NCBI GenBank assembly: GCA_016711125.1
Contig: JADJTQ010000001.1
Span: 1 to 64,000, forward strand
Direction: 5' to 3'
DNA: 64,000 nucleotides
DNA from: Saprospiraceae bacterium
GTDB taxonomy: Bacteria > Bacteroidota > Bacteroidia > Chitinophagales > Saprospiraceae
The position numbers and the translations under genes were made by a program. Positions 48,801 through 57,669 of the stretch are shown piece by piece (the stretch's first letter is position 1; every line of letters begins with the position of its first letter). The notes under the pieces are model-generated. The model was not told the DNA's origin and ran no database searches. It saw nothing but the letters and a program-made list of their open reading frames with translations.

Positions 48801-49134
48801 GTGGCATCGCCAATTCCTGGTCCTGGTTTATAATTCTACTTACCAATTTACTTTGATGCACATTTCCAGGTACGATTGCTCGACCAGCCCCGCTTTTTAG
48901 CAAGGAATATGCTTCTTCTTCAATATCCAATCGCAAATCAGCCTCCCTTTTATTTTGATCAGGCCCATGACAAGCAAAGCAGCGATCAGATAAGATAGGC
49001 TTAACGTCAAAATTATAGTCAATTTGATCCGGCAGTCTAGCCATTTCATCTTGAATGGTCTTGGGAAGGGGCTGGCCACATGAGATCATGAAGGCAGCCA
49101 ATAAAAGACCATATGAATAAAAGGTGATTTTCAT
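45861..49134 (-). CDS. PSD1 (planctomycete cytochrome c, DUF1549, LamG, DUF1553) protein, one frameshift
   Basis: About 1090 residues. A lipoprotein signal (LLLAAFMISCGQ) precedes a cytochrome domain with CFACH at residues 52-56 in RCFACHGPDQNKREADLRLD. DUF1549 follows (FFDLTGLPPSLADLDNWL, MAAHWLDVSRFADSEGY, a second heme motif CARCH at 342-346), then a LamG insert (PFTVSFWINTPKIFYDAHVI, FTGGMIDDVHILNKETDDLV). After a shift near 47050 comes DUF1553 (PLTSRVAVNQIWYLIFGRGI, LPSHPELLDWLAVDFV, YRQSSVIRPELQ, NTPLQALVLLNDPQYIEG). It probably carries electrons or binds glycans at the surface. The DUF1501 gene follows by 20 bases. Confidence 0.92.
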
Positions 49135-49234
49135 CCCTTATAAATTAATGTTGCCTAAAAAGTTAGTAGTTCTAGTGAATACTTCTCAAATCAAAAATAT
49201 TTTATCTATTACTCCGGTCTGATTAGTCCATCTC

Positions 49235-50125
49235 CTAATTCTTTACATTGCTGATATGTTCCAGAGCAAGGGCAAGGGCATGAGTTCCCTTGCGGCCATG
49301 TCCCTGAGCTTCCACGGCTTTGTAGAGTTGATGTACCAAAGCTAATCCAGGCAAGCATAAATTCATGCCGCGAGCTTCCGCCAGGGCAATTTCCATATCT
49401 TTAATGAAGTGCTCCACATAAAAGCCAGGATCAAAATTACGATTGACAATGCGGGGAGCCAGATTGGTTAAGGTCCAACAACTGGCTGCACCACCAGAAA
49501 TGGCTTCCAGCATCACGTTTAGATCGAGACCGGCCTTGTGACCATATAATAGGCTTTCACAAACACCAATCATCGTCCCTGCGATCGTGATTTGATTGCA
49601 CATTTTGGTGTGTTGACCCGATCCTGCTTTTCCTTCGTATACGATATTTTTGCCCATGATCTCAAAAAGGGGCATAACCATATCTACGTAAGACCGGTCA
49701 CCTCCCACCATGATTGACAGAGTACCATTTTTAGCCCCAACATCTCCGCCCGAAACCGGAGCATCTACGGCACCTACATTTTTATTTTTAGCTGCCTCAT
49801 TGATCCTTACCGCCAGGCTCGGTGCAGTAGTTGTCATATCGACGACCACACTACCCGCTTTTACTTTTTCGAAAATTCCAGACTCGCCGAAATACACTGC
49901 TTCGACATCATTCGGAAAACCTACAATCGTGAAAATGATATCTGCATTTGCTGCTACATCGGCGGGAGTGCCACACCAGGTCGCTCCAGCATCGATCAGG
50001 CTTTTAGCTTTGTCCTGGGTGCGATTGTAAACGAATAAAGAATACCCATTTTTTAATAAGTGACCGGCCATCGATACACTCATCACTCCGGTGCCAATCC
50101 AGCCAATTTTTTTACTAGTTGTCAT
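49235..50125 (-). CDS. 3-hydroxyisobutyrate-dehydrogenase-family NAD(P) oxidoreductase
   Basis: From ATG 50125 (MTTSKKIGWIGTGVMSVSMA) about 296 residues. The dinucleotide fold (GWIGTGVMSVSMAGHLL) has S where G is usual in GxMG. The substrate-binding DAPVSGGDVGAKNGTLSIMV and the catalytic lysine region GSGQHTKMCNQI are present. The family reduces short semialdehydes (succinic semialdehyde, glyoxylate, tartronate semialdehyde, sulfolactaldehyde). Placed after the epimerase gene in a sugar cluster, it may reduce a product of sugar cleavage; which one is an open question. The adjacent gap 49135-49234 has nothing clear. Confidence 0.9.
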   Translation of the reverse strand: MTTSKKIGWIGTGVMSVSMAGHLLKNGYSLFVYNRTQDKAKSLIDAGATWCGTPADVAANADIIFTIVGFPNDVEAVYFGESGIFEKVKAGSVVVDMTTTAPSLAVRINEAAKNKNVGAVDAPVSGGDVGAKNGTLSIMVGGDRSYVDMVMPLFEIMGKNIVYEGKAGSGQHTKMCNQITIAGTMIGVCESLLYGHKAGLDLNVMLEAISGGAASCWTLTNLAPRIVNRNFDPGFYVEHFIKDMEIALAEARGMNLCLPGLALVHQLYKAVEAQGHGRKGTHALALALEHISNVKN

Positions 50126-50173
50126 GTTTTTTAATGTATTCAATGATCTGGTTACCAATAATGGACCAGCAGA

Positions 50174-51355
50174 TTATCGTGTACTAAATTTGTAGGCTGT
50201 CGTTGTATGGTAAGTTTGGCCAGGCTCCAAAAGAGTGGATGGAAATGCTGGTTTATTTGGTGAATCGGGAAAGTGCTGAGTTTCCAAACAGAAGGCACCT
50301 CGTCGGGGATACGTGACTGCACCTTTTCCAGTCACTTTTCCGCTCATAAAATTTCCGGTGTAAAACTGAACCCCGGGTTCACTGGTATAAGTCTCCATCA
50401 CCCGGCCGCTAGAGGGTTCGTACACCACAGCAGCTAGTTGGATGGCTCCGCCTCCGGCTTCATGTTTAAGCACCAGATTGTGATCATAACCCTTACCTAT
50501 TTGCATTTGAGGATGATCGGAATCGATTCGGGCACCGATTTTTGTTGGTGTTCGAAAATCAAAAGGAGTGCCTTCGACCGAGGCAATTTCGCCGGTTGGA
50601 ATAAGCCCATCATCTACCGGAGTATAAAATTCGGCGTTAAATCTGACTTCATGATCCAGGATAGTGCCATGGTCATGACCGCCCAAATTGAAGTAGGCGT
50701 GATTGGTCAGATTGCATAGCGTCTTTTTATCAGAAGTCGCTGTATAATCGATGCTCAATTGATTGTCATTATTTAGCGAGTAGGCAACGGATACATCCAA
50801 ATTACCGGGATATCCTTCTTCCATATCAGCACTAATACGATGCAACAGCAATGCGGGTGATCCATTTCTTTCAACTATATTGGCATCCCAGAGATATTTG
50901 TCAAATCCGCGTTTGCCTCCATGCAGATGATTGACACCATTGTTTGCCAAAACCGGGTACGCTTTTCCGTCAATCGTGAATTTGGCTCCGCCGATGCGGT
51001 TGCCGTAACGACCTACCAGAGCACCAAAAAACGGATTACCAGAAAGATATTCTGCGAGGCTATCAAAACCCAGGTTGACATCGGCCAAGTTTCCTTCCCG
51101 GTCAGGGACTATGATTGACTTAATAATGCCCCCATAATTGGTGATCTCGACAATCATCCCATTTTTATTCTTGAAGGTGTACAAGTCAGCGGGTCCATCC
51201 GGGGTGGTACCATAGGACTTTTTGCTTAGAGCTACAGTTTGGTTATCTTGCATGGTTGAATTTTGCATATTTTGTTCGGATGTCGATGACTTTTTAGATT
51301 GGCAACTGAATAACAGTCCTAGACAGATCATCGATAACTTTGGTATATTTTTCAT
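50174..51355 (-). CDS. Aldose 1-epimerase (galactose mutarotase-type) lipoprotein
   Basis: 393 residues. The lipoprotein signal is SMICLGLLFSCQSKKSS (lipobox LFSC). The mutarotase fold is complete: YTFKNKNGMIVEITNYGGII, FFGALVGRYGNRIGGAKFTI, NGVNHLHGGKRGFDK (catalytic His in NHLHGG), TNHAYFNLGGHDHGTILDHE (second catalytic His), YDHNLVLK and GVQFYTGNFMSG, with the base Glu in AFCLETQHFPDSPN. It interconverts sugar anomers before oxidation or uptake, here in the periplasm. It is divergent from the FGE gene by 37 bases plus leader. Confidence 0.93.
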   Translation of the reverse strand: MKNIPKLSMICLGLLFSCQSKKSSTSEQNMQNSTMQDNQTVALSKKSYGTTPDGPADLYTFKNKNGMIVEITNYGGIIKSIIVPDREGNLADVNLGFDSLAEYLSGNPFFGALVGRYGNRIGGAKFTIDGKAYPVLANNGVNHLHGGKRGFDKYLWDANIVERNGSPALLLHRISADMEEGYPGNLDVSVAYSLNNDNQLSIDYTATSDKKTLCNLTNHAYFNLGGHDHGTILDHEVRFNAEFYTPVDDGLIPTGEIASVEGTPFDFRTPTKIGARIDSDHPQMQIGKGYDHNLVLKHEAGGGAIQLAAVVYEPSSGRVMETYTSEPGVQFYTGNFMSGKVTGKGAVTYPRRGAFCLETQHFPDSPNKPAFPSTLLEPGQTYHTTTAYKFSTR

Positions 51356-51472
51356 TTTCTAGAGATTTATCGTTTCAATGATTTATGTTTTTTGAAAATC
51401 ATACTTGCTACTGAAAAAAGGGCAACAACATGGAATGGTCTGGAAAATTATACTTTCGAACTAAAAGCTGAT

Positions 51473-52603
51473 ATGGTACGCATAGCATCCGTGGCAATAA
51501 AATTTTCCCTTCTGATCAGTTGGCTATTTTTTCTTTTTGGCTGCGGATCGAAAGATAATGCAAAAATGGGAGAAAGTATTCAAGATGAGGTGGTGTTAAA
51601 CGGGCAGAACTTTCTGGTAGCTGAGTATATGGAAGCGATCGAAAAGATTAATCCCAGACCCGAAGGTCCTGACACAAGTGATATGGTACGGATAGAAGGT
51701 GGGGTGTTTGAAATGGGTGATGATGCAGATCAGGCTCGTGCTGACGAAATGCCCAGGCATTTAGTCAAAGTCAAATCGATTTGGATTGATAAAACGGAGG
51801 TAACCAATGCTCAGTTTAGGGAATTTATAGACGCTACTGGGTATAAAACAATTGCCGAAAAGGAAATCGATGTGGAGGAGATGATGAAACAACTTCCTCC
51901 CGGCACTCCCGCTCCCGACCCGGATCTCCTCAAACCATTTTCCCTTGTTTTTAAAGAGCAACCGGCTGGTCGGCAGATGTACTACCCATCAGATTGGTGG
52001 CAAATGGTGCCTGGTGCCAGCTGGCAACATCCGCAAGGGCCAGAAAGCAACACAGAAGGCAAGGAAAATCATCCAGTGGTTCACATCGCATGGTACGATG
52101 CAATGGCCTACTGCAGATGGGCTGGCAAGCGCCTACCTACCGAGGCTGAATGGGAGTATGCCGCTCGCGGTGCTAAAAATAGCCGTGCGGAGTACCCTTG
52201 GGGAAATGATAACCTGAGCCCTGAAAAGGCAAATTATTGGCAGGGCGACTTTCCCATTGCCAATCAGGTGGAAGATCAATATTTAAGAACAGCACCGGTG
52301 GGGCATTTTGCAGCTGATGAATTGGGTCTGTATGATATGGCAGGTAATGTCTGGGAGTGGACCGCTGATTGGTATCATTTTCAACATTATTTCACCCAGG
52401 CAAAAGATGCTATGGCAATCAATCCGATCGGTCCGGCTAAAAGCTTTGATCCCGACGAACCGACGGTGCCCAAGAAAGTGACCAGAGGCGGTTCGTTCTT
52501 GTGCAATGATTCCTACTGCTCAGGTTATCGGGTATCTTCCAGGATGAAATCAAGCCCGGATACGGGTATGGAGCATACGGGCTTCAGATGCGTGTTGGAC
52601 TAA
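51473..52603 (+). CDS. Formylglycine-generating enzyme (sulfatase-modifying factor), lipoprotein
   Basis: The ATG at 51473 gives a lipoprotein signal (FSLLISWLFFLFGCGSK, lipobox LFGC); an earlier ATG at 51392 is less likely. The domain is MVRIEGGVFEMGDDADQARA, KTEVTNAQFREFIDATGYKT, HPVVHIAWYDAMAYCRWAG, KRLPTEAEWEYAARG, YDMAGNVWEWTADWYHF and RGGSFLCNDSYCSGYRVSSR. Both cysteines of the true FGE active site (CxxxxC, residues 344 and 349) are present, so this is probably a catalytic FGE converting a sulfatase Cys to formylglycine, not just a domain relative. The lone sulfatase in the window (5444) is broken and lacks the Cys. Confidence 0.92.
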   Translation: MVRIASVAIKFSLLISWLFFLFGCGSKDNAKMGESIQDEVVLNGQNFLVAEYMEAIEKINPRPEGPDTSDMVRIEGGVFEMGDDADQARADEMPRHLVKVKSIWIDKTEVTNAQFREFIDATGYKTIAEKEIDVEEMMKQLPPGTPAPDPDLLKPFSLVFKEQPAGRQMYYPSDWWQMVPGASWQHPQGPESNTEGKENHPVVHIAWYDAMAYCRWAGKRLPTEAEWEYAARGAKNSRAEYPWGNDNLSPEKANYWQGDFPIANQVEDQYLRTAPVGHFAADELGLYDMAGNVWEWTADWYHFQHYFTQAKDAMAINPIGPAKSFDPDEPTVPKKVTRGGSFLCNDSYCSGYRVSSRMKSSPDTGMEHTGFRCVLD

Positions 52604-53541
52604 CTGGTTATTTGAATGAATTCAAGGCCTTTCTGGATGGACAGGAGTCGGAGGTTGTGGCCATTCCAGACACCAAATATATTGCAAGGTTGCATCGCAA
52701 AAGTGGCAAAAAACGGCCATATCTTCTCGGGGTTATTGCCGAGTTGGAGTTGTTGATTATTTTGGTCCTGTATCAAAAACTTGCTACCGGATTTCAGTAT
52801 TGAAACGAGTTTGAGGCAGGCAGGAAACTCAGAGATCCATAGATTTTTTGATACCGCCGAAGCAAATACATCGAGAAATTTGTCGATCTGGTCAAACGCA
52901 GCAGGATAATAGTTGATCCGGACTACCGGTGAAGGTTGGAGTAATTGAGCACGTAATGAAAATGAACCCGGATAATAGATCAGTTTTGCCTGATATGAAC
53001 GATTGAAGGAGTAGCTCGCCTCAAAGTCTGTTCGGCCAAAGGCAAAGTCAAGCAACAAGGCAGAGCGCTTGCTTTGAGCTCCCATAATCCAGGTGTAGCG
53101 TGATCGCAAGTTTTCTTCTTCTTGAAATTCCTGACCACAAATGAGCCAATGATCGTCAATTGTGGGCAAGTGGCTGAGGTCATTTTTTTGCAAGTTGAAA
53201 CCAGCCATGGTATAAGCTGAAATCAGTATATTTTCAGAAAGATTTTGCTTGTTTTTGAATACGGATACCAGTAAATACAGATCACCAAGTATCTGCAATA
53301 CACTGTGAAACCACGTAGGATCAGATCGGTTGAAACTTGTGAGTCTTCGCAATCTGCGAGCCACACCACCCATCTTAGCATCGACCATTCGTGATGAGAT
53401 CTCAAAGATGGAATCTTCACTAAAATCATACTGCAAAAGACCCACTTTTATCAGATCAAAAAGCCAGATTTCCAATTGCTCGATCCCTTTTTCCATTTGA
53501 TCCTGTCTGTCGGACGATGGTAGAAAAGAATGAAGGGTCAT
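52600..53541 (-). CDS. SWIM zinc-finger-associated protein lacking the zinc finger
   Basis: 313 residues starting at ATG 53541, directly after the rnc stop. QMEKGIEQLEIWLFDLIKVG, MVDAKMGGVARRLRRLTSFN and SVLQILGDLYLLVSVFKNK match the region that follows the SWIM zinc finger in SWIM-family proteins, and the rest (DDHWLICGQEFQEEENLRSR, YTWIMGAQSKRSALLLDFAF) also fits them. The N-terminal CxC...CxH finger is absent. It may be a truncated member, or a separate gene for the body of the protein. In relatives the finger part is needed for binding. The gene abuts the FGE gene tail-to-tail with a 4-base overlap. Confidence 0.6.
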   Translation of the reverse strand: MTLHSFLPSSDRQDQMEKGIEQLEIWLFDLIKVGLLQYDFSEDSIFEISSRMVDAKMGGVARRLRRLTSFNRSDPTWFHSVLQILGDLYLLVSVFKNKQNLSENILISAYTMAGFNLQKNDLSHLPTIDDHWLICGQEFQEEENLRSRYTWIMGAQSKRSALLLDFAFGRTDFEASYSFNRSYQAKLIYYPGSFSLRAQLLQPSPVVRINYYPAAFDQIDKFLDVFASAVSKNLWISEFPACLKLVSILKSGSKFLIQDQNNQQLQLGNNPEKIWPFFATFAMQPCNIFGVWNGHNLRLLSIQKGLEFIQITS

Positions 53542-54282
53542 TTATGGCATATTTCCATTTACGTCGGCAATACGTTGCAGGGCAAGTTCGGATGCCGACT
53601 GTTCGGCACTTTTTTTATTGTAGTCTTCAGCTTCAGCGAGACGGTCACCATCTACAAGCACGGCAACCTTAAAGCGATCTCGTTTATCGACTTTAAACCG
53701 GTCGAGAACTTCGTATGTGACATCTTTTCCATTTTTCTGACACCATTCGAGCAACTGGCTTTTGAAATTGTCATCATTTTGCTCCATTTCATGAATATCC
53801 AAATAGGAACGAAGTATTTTATTGATCACAAATCTTTTGGTAGAATCATAGCCTCGTTCCAGATAAACTGCCCCAACCAGGGCTTCGAGAGCATTACCAA
53901 GCATTGATTTACTAAGTTTGGTGTTATTGTACTCAAGCAGGAGCATGTCCAGCCCCATTTCATCTCCAATGTAGTTTAAGGTCTTGCGTTTTACAATTTT
54001 AGCCCGCATCTTAGTCAGGAAACCCTCATCGCTGCTTGGATATTTCTTAAAGAGATATTCAGCAACTATGGTGCTCAGCAAGGCATCGCCAAGGTATTCC
54101 AATCTTTCATTATTATATCGTTGACCCTTGGTAGTGGTTGTATGGTTGTTTGATTTATGAAAGAAAGCTTGCTGAAAAAGCCCCATATTGGATGGCATAA
54201 AGCCCAAAATCGGGCGAAGTCGCTTTGCTAGATCGCGATTCGGTGATAGGAAAAAATTATAGTATCTTTTTATCAATGTCAA
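53542..54282 (-). CDS. rnc: Ribonuclease III
   Basis: 246 residues. The RNase III signature NNERLEYLGDALLSTIVAEY is at 57-76, with the metal acidic residues E62 and D66, and the second acidic pair is in SMLGNALEALVGAVYLERGY. A double-stranded RNA-binding domain follows from about 165 (FKSQLLEWCQKNGKDVTYEV, KSAEQSASELALQRI). It cuts double-stranded RNA, including rRNA precursors. It is 8 bases downstream of fabF in the usual Bacteroidota order acpP-fabF-rnc; the common next gene (IPExxxVDY) is replaced by the SWIM-like gene. Confidence 0.97.
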   Translation of the reverse strand: MTLIKRYYNFFLSPNRDLAKRLRPILGFMPSNMGLFQQAFFHKSNNHTTTTKGQRYNNERLEYLGDALLSTIVAEYLFKKYPSSDEGFLTKMRAKIVKRKTLNYIGDEMGLDMLLLEYNNTKLSKSMLGNALEALVGAVYLERGYDSTKRFVINKILRSYLDIHEMEQNDDNFKSQLLEWCQKNGKDVTYEVLDRFKVDKRDRFKVAVLVDGDRLAEAEDYNKKSAEQSASELALQRIADVNGNMP

Positions 54283-54290
54283 AACCCCGC

Positions 54291-55529
54291 CTACAATTTT
54301 TTAAAGATGACGCAAGCATTATGCCCACCAAACCCAAAGGTATTACTGAGCACGATATTCAAGGTCTTTTCCTGGGCTTCGCTAAAGGTAAGATTAAACC
54401 TTGAATCAATTTCGGGATCATCGGTAAAATGATTGATTGTCGGTGGCACAAACTGATCTTTTAGCGCCAGGATGGCTGCAACGGCTTCAATCGCTCCTGA
54501 AGCACCAAGTAGATGACCGGTCATCGATTTAGTAGAACTAATGGACAGCTTAAACGCGTGATCTCCAAAAACTTCGGCTATAGCCTTCAATTCAGCCACA
54601 TCACCCAGAGGTGTCGAGGTGCCATGAACATTAATGTAATCGACAGTCTCCAGGTTCATTCTGGCATCCTGCAAAGTCAGTCGCATCACCTGTGAAGCAC
54701 CCTTTCCTTCTGGATGTGGTGCGGTAATGTGGTAGGCATCGGCGGTCATGGCGCCCCCGGATAGTTCAGCGTATATTTTGGCTCCCCTCTTACGGGCATG
54801 CTCATATTCTTCGAGGATAAGGCATGCCGCACCTTCTCCCAAGACAAATCCATCCCTGTCCTTGTCAAAAGGTCGCGAAGCCGTCGATGGGTCGTCATTG
54901 CGCTGAGAAAGTGCTTTCATCGAACTAAAACCACCAATCCCGGCCCGCAATACGGCCGCTTCTGAACCACCACTGACCACGATATCAGCTCTACCTAAAC
55001 GTATGCAGTCAAGAGCGCAAATAAAGGCATGTGTCGCCGAAGCACAAGCTGATACAGTGCCAAAATTCACTCCACGCAACCCATATTTGATCGAGATATG
55101 ACCCGGAGCAATATCGGCAATCATTTTCGGAATCATAAAGGGATTGTAGCGTGGTATCTCTACGTTGGTGTTTTCTTCAATTTCCTGCTCCAATGAGCGA
55201 AGGCCACCAACGCCCGAGCCCCAGATGACTCCGGTGCGGTCCAAATCAATCAAAGATAGGTCCAGTCCCGAGTCTTCAACGGCTTCAGCGGCAGCCACGA
55301 GGGCATATTGGGTGAATTTGTCCAATCGTCGAACTTCTCTGGCATCGATAAACTGGGTCATATCGATGTTTTTCACTTCGCAAGCAAAACGCGTCTTAAA
55401 GGATGAGGCATCAAAATGTGTAATACCAGCTGCCCCGCTGAGACCTTGTTTCAGGCCGTCGGCAAATTCCTGGACATTATTTCCTATTGGGGTTAAGGCA
55501 CCCAAGCCCGTCACAACAACTCTGCGCAT
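54291..55529 (-). CDS. fabF: 3-oxoacyl-ACP synthase II
   Basis: 412 residues, full-length ketosynthase: RRVVVTGLGALTPIG at the N-terminus, the active-site cysteine in VNFGTVSACASATHAFICAL, the histidines in NVHGTSTPLGD and KSMTGHLLGASGAIEA, and the C-terminal LSNTFGFGGHNACVIF. It condenses malonyl-ACP with acyl-ACP in fatty-acid elongation. It is downstream of acpP and upstream of rnc. A perfect hairpin with a T-run between acpP and fabF may attenuate transcription. Confidence 0.98.
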   Translation of the reverse strand: MRRVVVTGLGALTPIGNNVQEFADGLKQGLSGAAGITHFDASSFKTRFACEVKNIDMTQFIDAREVRRLDKFTQYALVAAAEAVEDSGLDLSLIDLDRTGVIWGSGVGGLRSLEQEIEENTNVEIPRYNPFMIPKMIADIAPGHISIKYGLRGVNFGTVSACASATHAFICALDCIRLGRADIVVSGGSEAAVLRAGIGGFSSMKALSQRNDDPSTASRPFDKDRDGFVLGEGAACLILEEYEHARKRGAKIYAELSGGAMTADAYHITAPHPEGKGASQVMRLTLQDARMNLETVDYINVHGTSTPLGDVAELKAIAEVFGDHAFKLSISSTKSMTGHLLGASGAIEAVAAILALKDQFVPPTINHFTDDPEIDSRFNLTFSEAQEKTLNIVLSNTFGFGGHNACVIFKKL

Positions 55530-55564
55530 AGGAGATTTTTTAGTAGAGGTTGTAAAAATAAAAA

Positions 55565-55596
55565 ATCCACAAATGATTTGTACTTCATTTGTGGAT
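55565..55596 (-). terminator. Terminator-like hairpin between acpP and fabF
   Basis: ATCCACAAATGA (55565-55576) and TCATTTGTGGAT (55585-55596) form a perfect 12-base stem with an 8-base loop. On the minus strand a run of T follows. It would let acpP be expressed above fabF. Confidence 0.75.
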
Positions 55597-55690
55597 CTAT
55601 ACCGTTTTCACTGATAGATGCTTAAAGCACGTGCCTTGGTTGAGACCTGCGGTGAATCACTCCTGAGGCCGAGCCAGGGTTACCAAATAT

Positions 55691-55930
55691 CTACTCTTGT
55701 GAAGCTTTTTCGATGTATTCAATGGCCTGACCGACCGTTTGTATGTTTTCCGCTTGTTCATCTGGAATAGAGAGATCAAATTCCTTCTCAAATTCCATGA
55801 TCAATTCAACGGTGTCAAGAGAATCGGCTCCGAGATCATTAGTGAAACTAGCCTCCGAGGTGACTTCCGACTCATCAACTCCTAGCTTGTCAACGATGAT
55901 TTTGGTAACTCTGTCTGCAATACTCGACAT
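55691..55930 (-). CDS. acpP: Acyl carrier protein
   Basis: 79 residues: MSSIADRVTKIIVDKLGVDE, then DLGADSLDTVELIMEFEKEF with the phosphopantetheine serine in DSL, and VGQAIEYIEKA at the end. It carries acyl chains for FabF and related enzymes. It is divergent from pyk across about 210 bases of non-coding sequence (55931-56142), which probably holds both promoters. Confidence 0.98.
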   Translation of the reverse strand: MSSIADRVTKIIVDKLGVDESEVTSEASFTNDLGADSLDTVELIMEFEKEFDLSIPDEQAENIQTVGQAIEYIEKASQE

Positions 55931-56142
55931 AACTAAATATTATTAGGTTAATAAAAATGTGTGGCAAAAATAAAGTATTCGCTTTTCCAGGAGCAATTTT
56001 TTTTCCTTTTTTTAAAGATTATTCCAAGTTTTTACCACCTTTTGGTGCCACGATACCTCAAACATCGATTTGAAGGGAAAAATTCACCTTTGATTAGATT
56101 TTCTAGCATGTTACCTTTGCCGACTTAACTTAAGCCAAACTA

Positions 56143-57575
56143 ATGAACGGTTCAAAGCAAAGAAACACCAAGATTGTAGCCACTGTGGGCCCAGCCTCCA
56201 GCTCTTATGAGGCCTTGCTAGAGTTGGTGCAGTCGGGGGTTAACGTTTTTCGTTTGAACTTTTCTCACGGTACGCACGAACAGCATCAAGAGGTGATTGA
56301 TTCAATCATCAAGATCAATGATCGACATAACCTTTTCACGGGTATCTTGGCAGATTTGCAAGGCCCAAAGATCAGAATAGGAGATCTCGAAGGTGATGGA
56401 TTCCCAATACAACAAGGAGATCTACTAACCTTTGTTACCAAACAATGCATTGGTACCAGGGAAAAGATCTTCATCAGCTATTCCGGCTTTGCTAAAGATG
56501 TGCAACTTGGTGAAAGGATTGTACTTGATGATGGTAAAGTGGTTATGGAAGTGGTAGAAACGAATAAGAAGGATAGAGTCAAACTCCAGGTGGTGCATGG
56601 GACGCACCTCTCTTCGCGAAAAGGTGTTAATCTGCCTGAGACCTCAATTTCGATCCCTGCCCTGACCAAAAAGGACCTGGCAGACCTGGAGTACGTCCTT
56701 ACTCAACCTGTCAACTGGATCGCATTATCCTTCGTCAGAACAGCCAAGGAAGTCAAAGACTTGCAGGAGAAAATCAAGAAAGCCGGGCATCGTGCTAAGG
56801 TAATTTCGAAAATCGAAAAACCTCAGGCCATTGAAAACATCGACGATATCATCAAACAATCCGATGGTATAATGATTGCTCGTGGCGACCTGGGAGTCGA
56901 GGTGCCCATGGAGAAGTTACCTTCCCTTCAGAAAATTATTATCAGCAAGTGTCTTCAGAGAGGTACTCCGGTCATCGTAGCAACCCAGCTGATGGACAGT
57001 ATGATCAATAATCCCTTTCCTACCAGAGCTGAAATACTCGATGTTGCCAATGCCGTTTTGGATGGTACCGATGCCGTAATGCTTAGTGGTGAAACGGCTA
57101 TGGGTAAGCATCCGGTCAAGGTCATTGAAGCCATGACCAAAATTATTATTGAAGCGGAAAAAACTATGATCTGACTTCAAAAAGAGCCAAGGCCTCCCGT
57201 AAGTCAGAGACCTACCACTCTGACGTAATATGCATCAATGCAGGAAAAACGGCTGATGACATCAGGGCCAAGGGTATCGTGGGCATTACGATATCGGGTT
57301 ATACTGCCTTTAAAATTTCTAGCTACCGGCCGGCCTGTAAGATTTTTATTTTTTCGAATACCTATGCTACTCTGTGTTCATTGAGTTTGGTTTGGGGAGT
57401 CAAACCTTACTTTTACGACAAATTCACTTCGACTGATGAAACAATATCCGATATGACAAGGATCTTAAAGGAATCAAAAGCTGTGAAGCTAGGCGATTAT
57501 CTGGTGAATACTGGTTCTATGCCTTTACATCGGAGATTTCGAACCAATTTCCTTAAAATCACGTTGGTCGATTGA
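56143..57575 (+). CDS. pyk: Pyruvate kinase, one frameshift
   Basis: 477 residues when joined. The barrel shows TKIVATVGPASSSYEALLEL, FRLNFSHGTHEQHQ, ADLQGPKIRIGD, VISKIEKPQAIENID (catalytic Lys), IMIARGDLGVEVP and AVMLSGETAMGKHPVKVIEA. After the break come NAGKTADDIRAKGIVGITIS, GYTAFKISSYRP, IFIFSNTYATLCSLSLVWGV and GDYLVNTGSMPLHRRFRTNF (effector domain). The A6 run 57158-57163 must be A7 to give AEKNYDLTSKRAKAS. It makes ATP and pyruvate from phosphoenolpyruvate. As pyk is a core gene, the shift is most likely a sequencing error. Confidence 0.95.
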
Positions 57576-57669
57576 CGTGAGTTCGCTTTCGTACCAGTCG
57601 ACTGGTAACTTATTTTGACCGAACATGGTTGTTATAGGCTTCCTCAAGACAATGGTATCTATCGGCATG

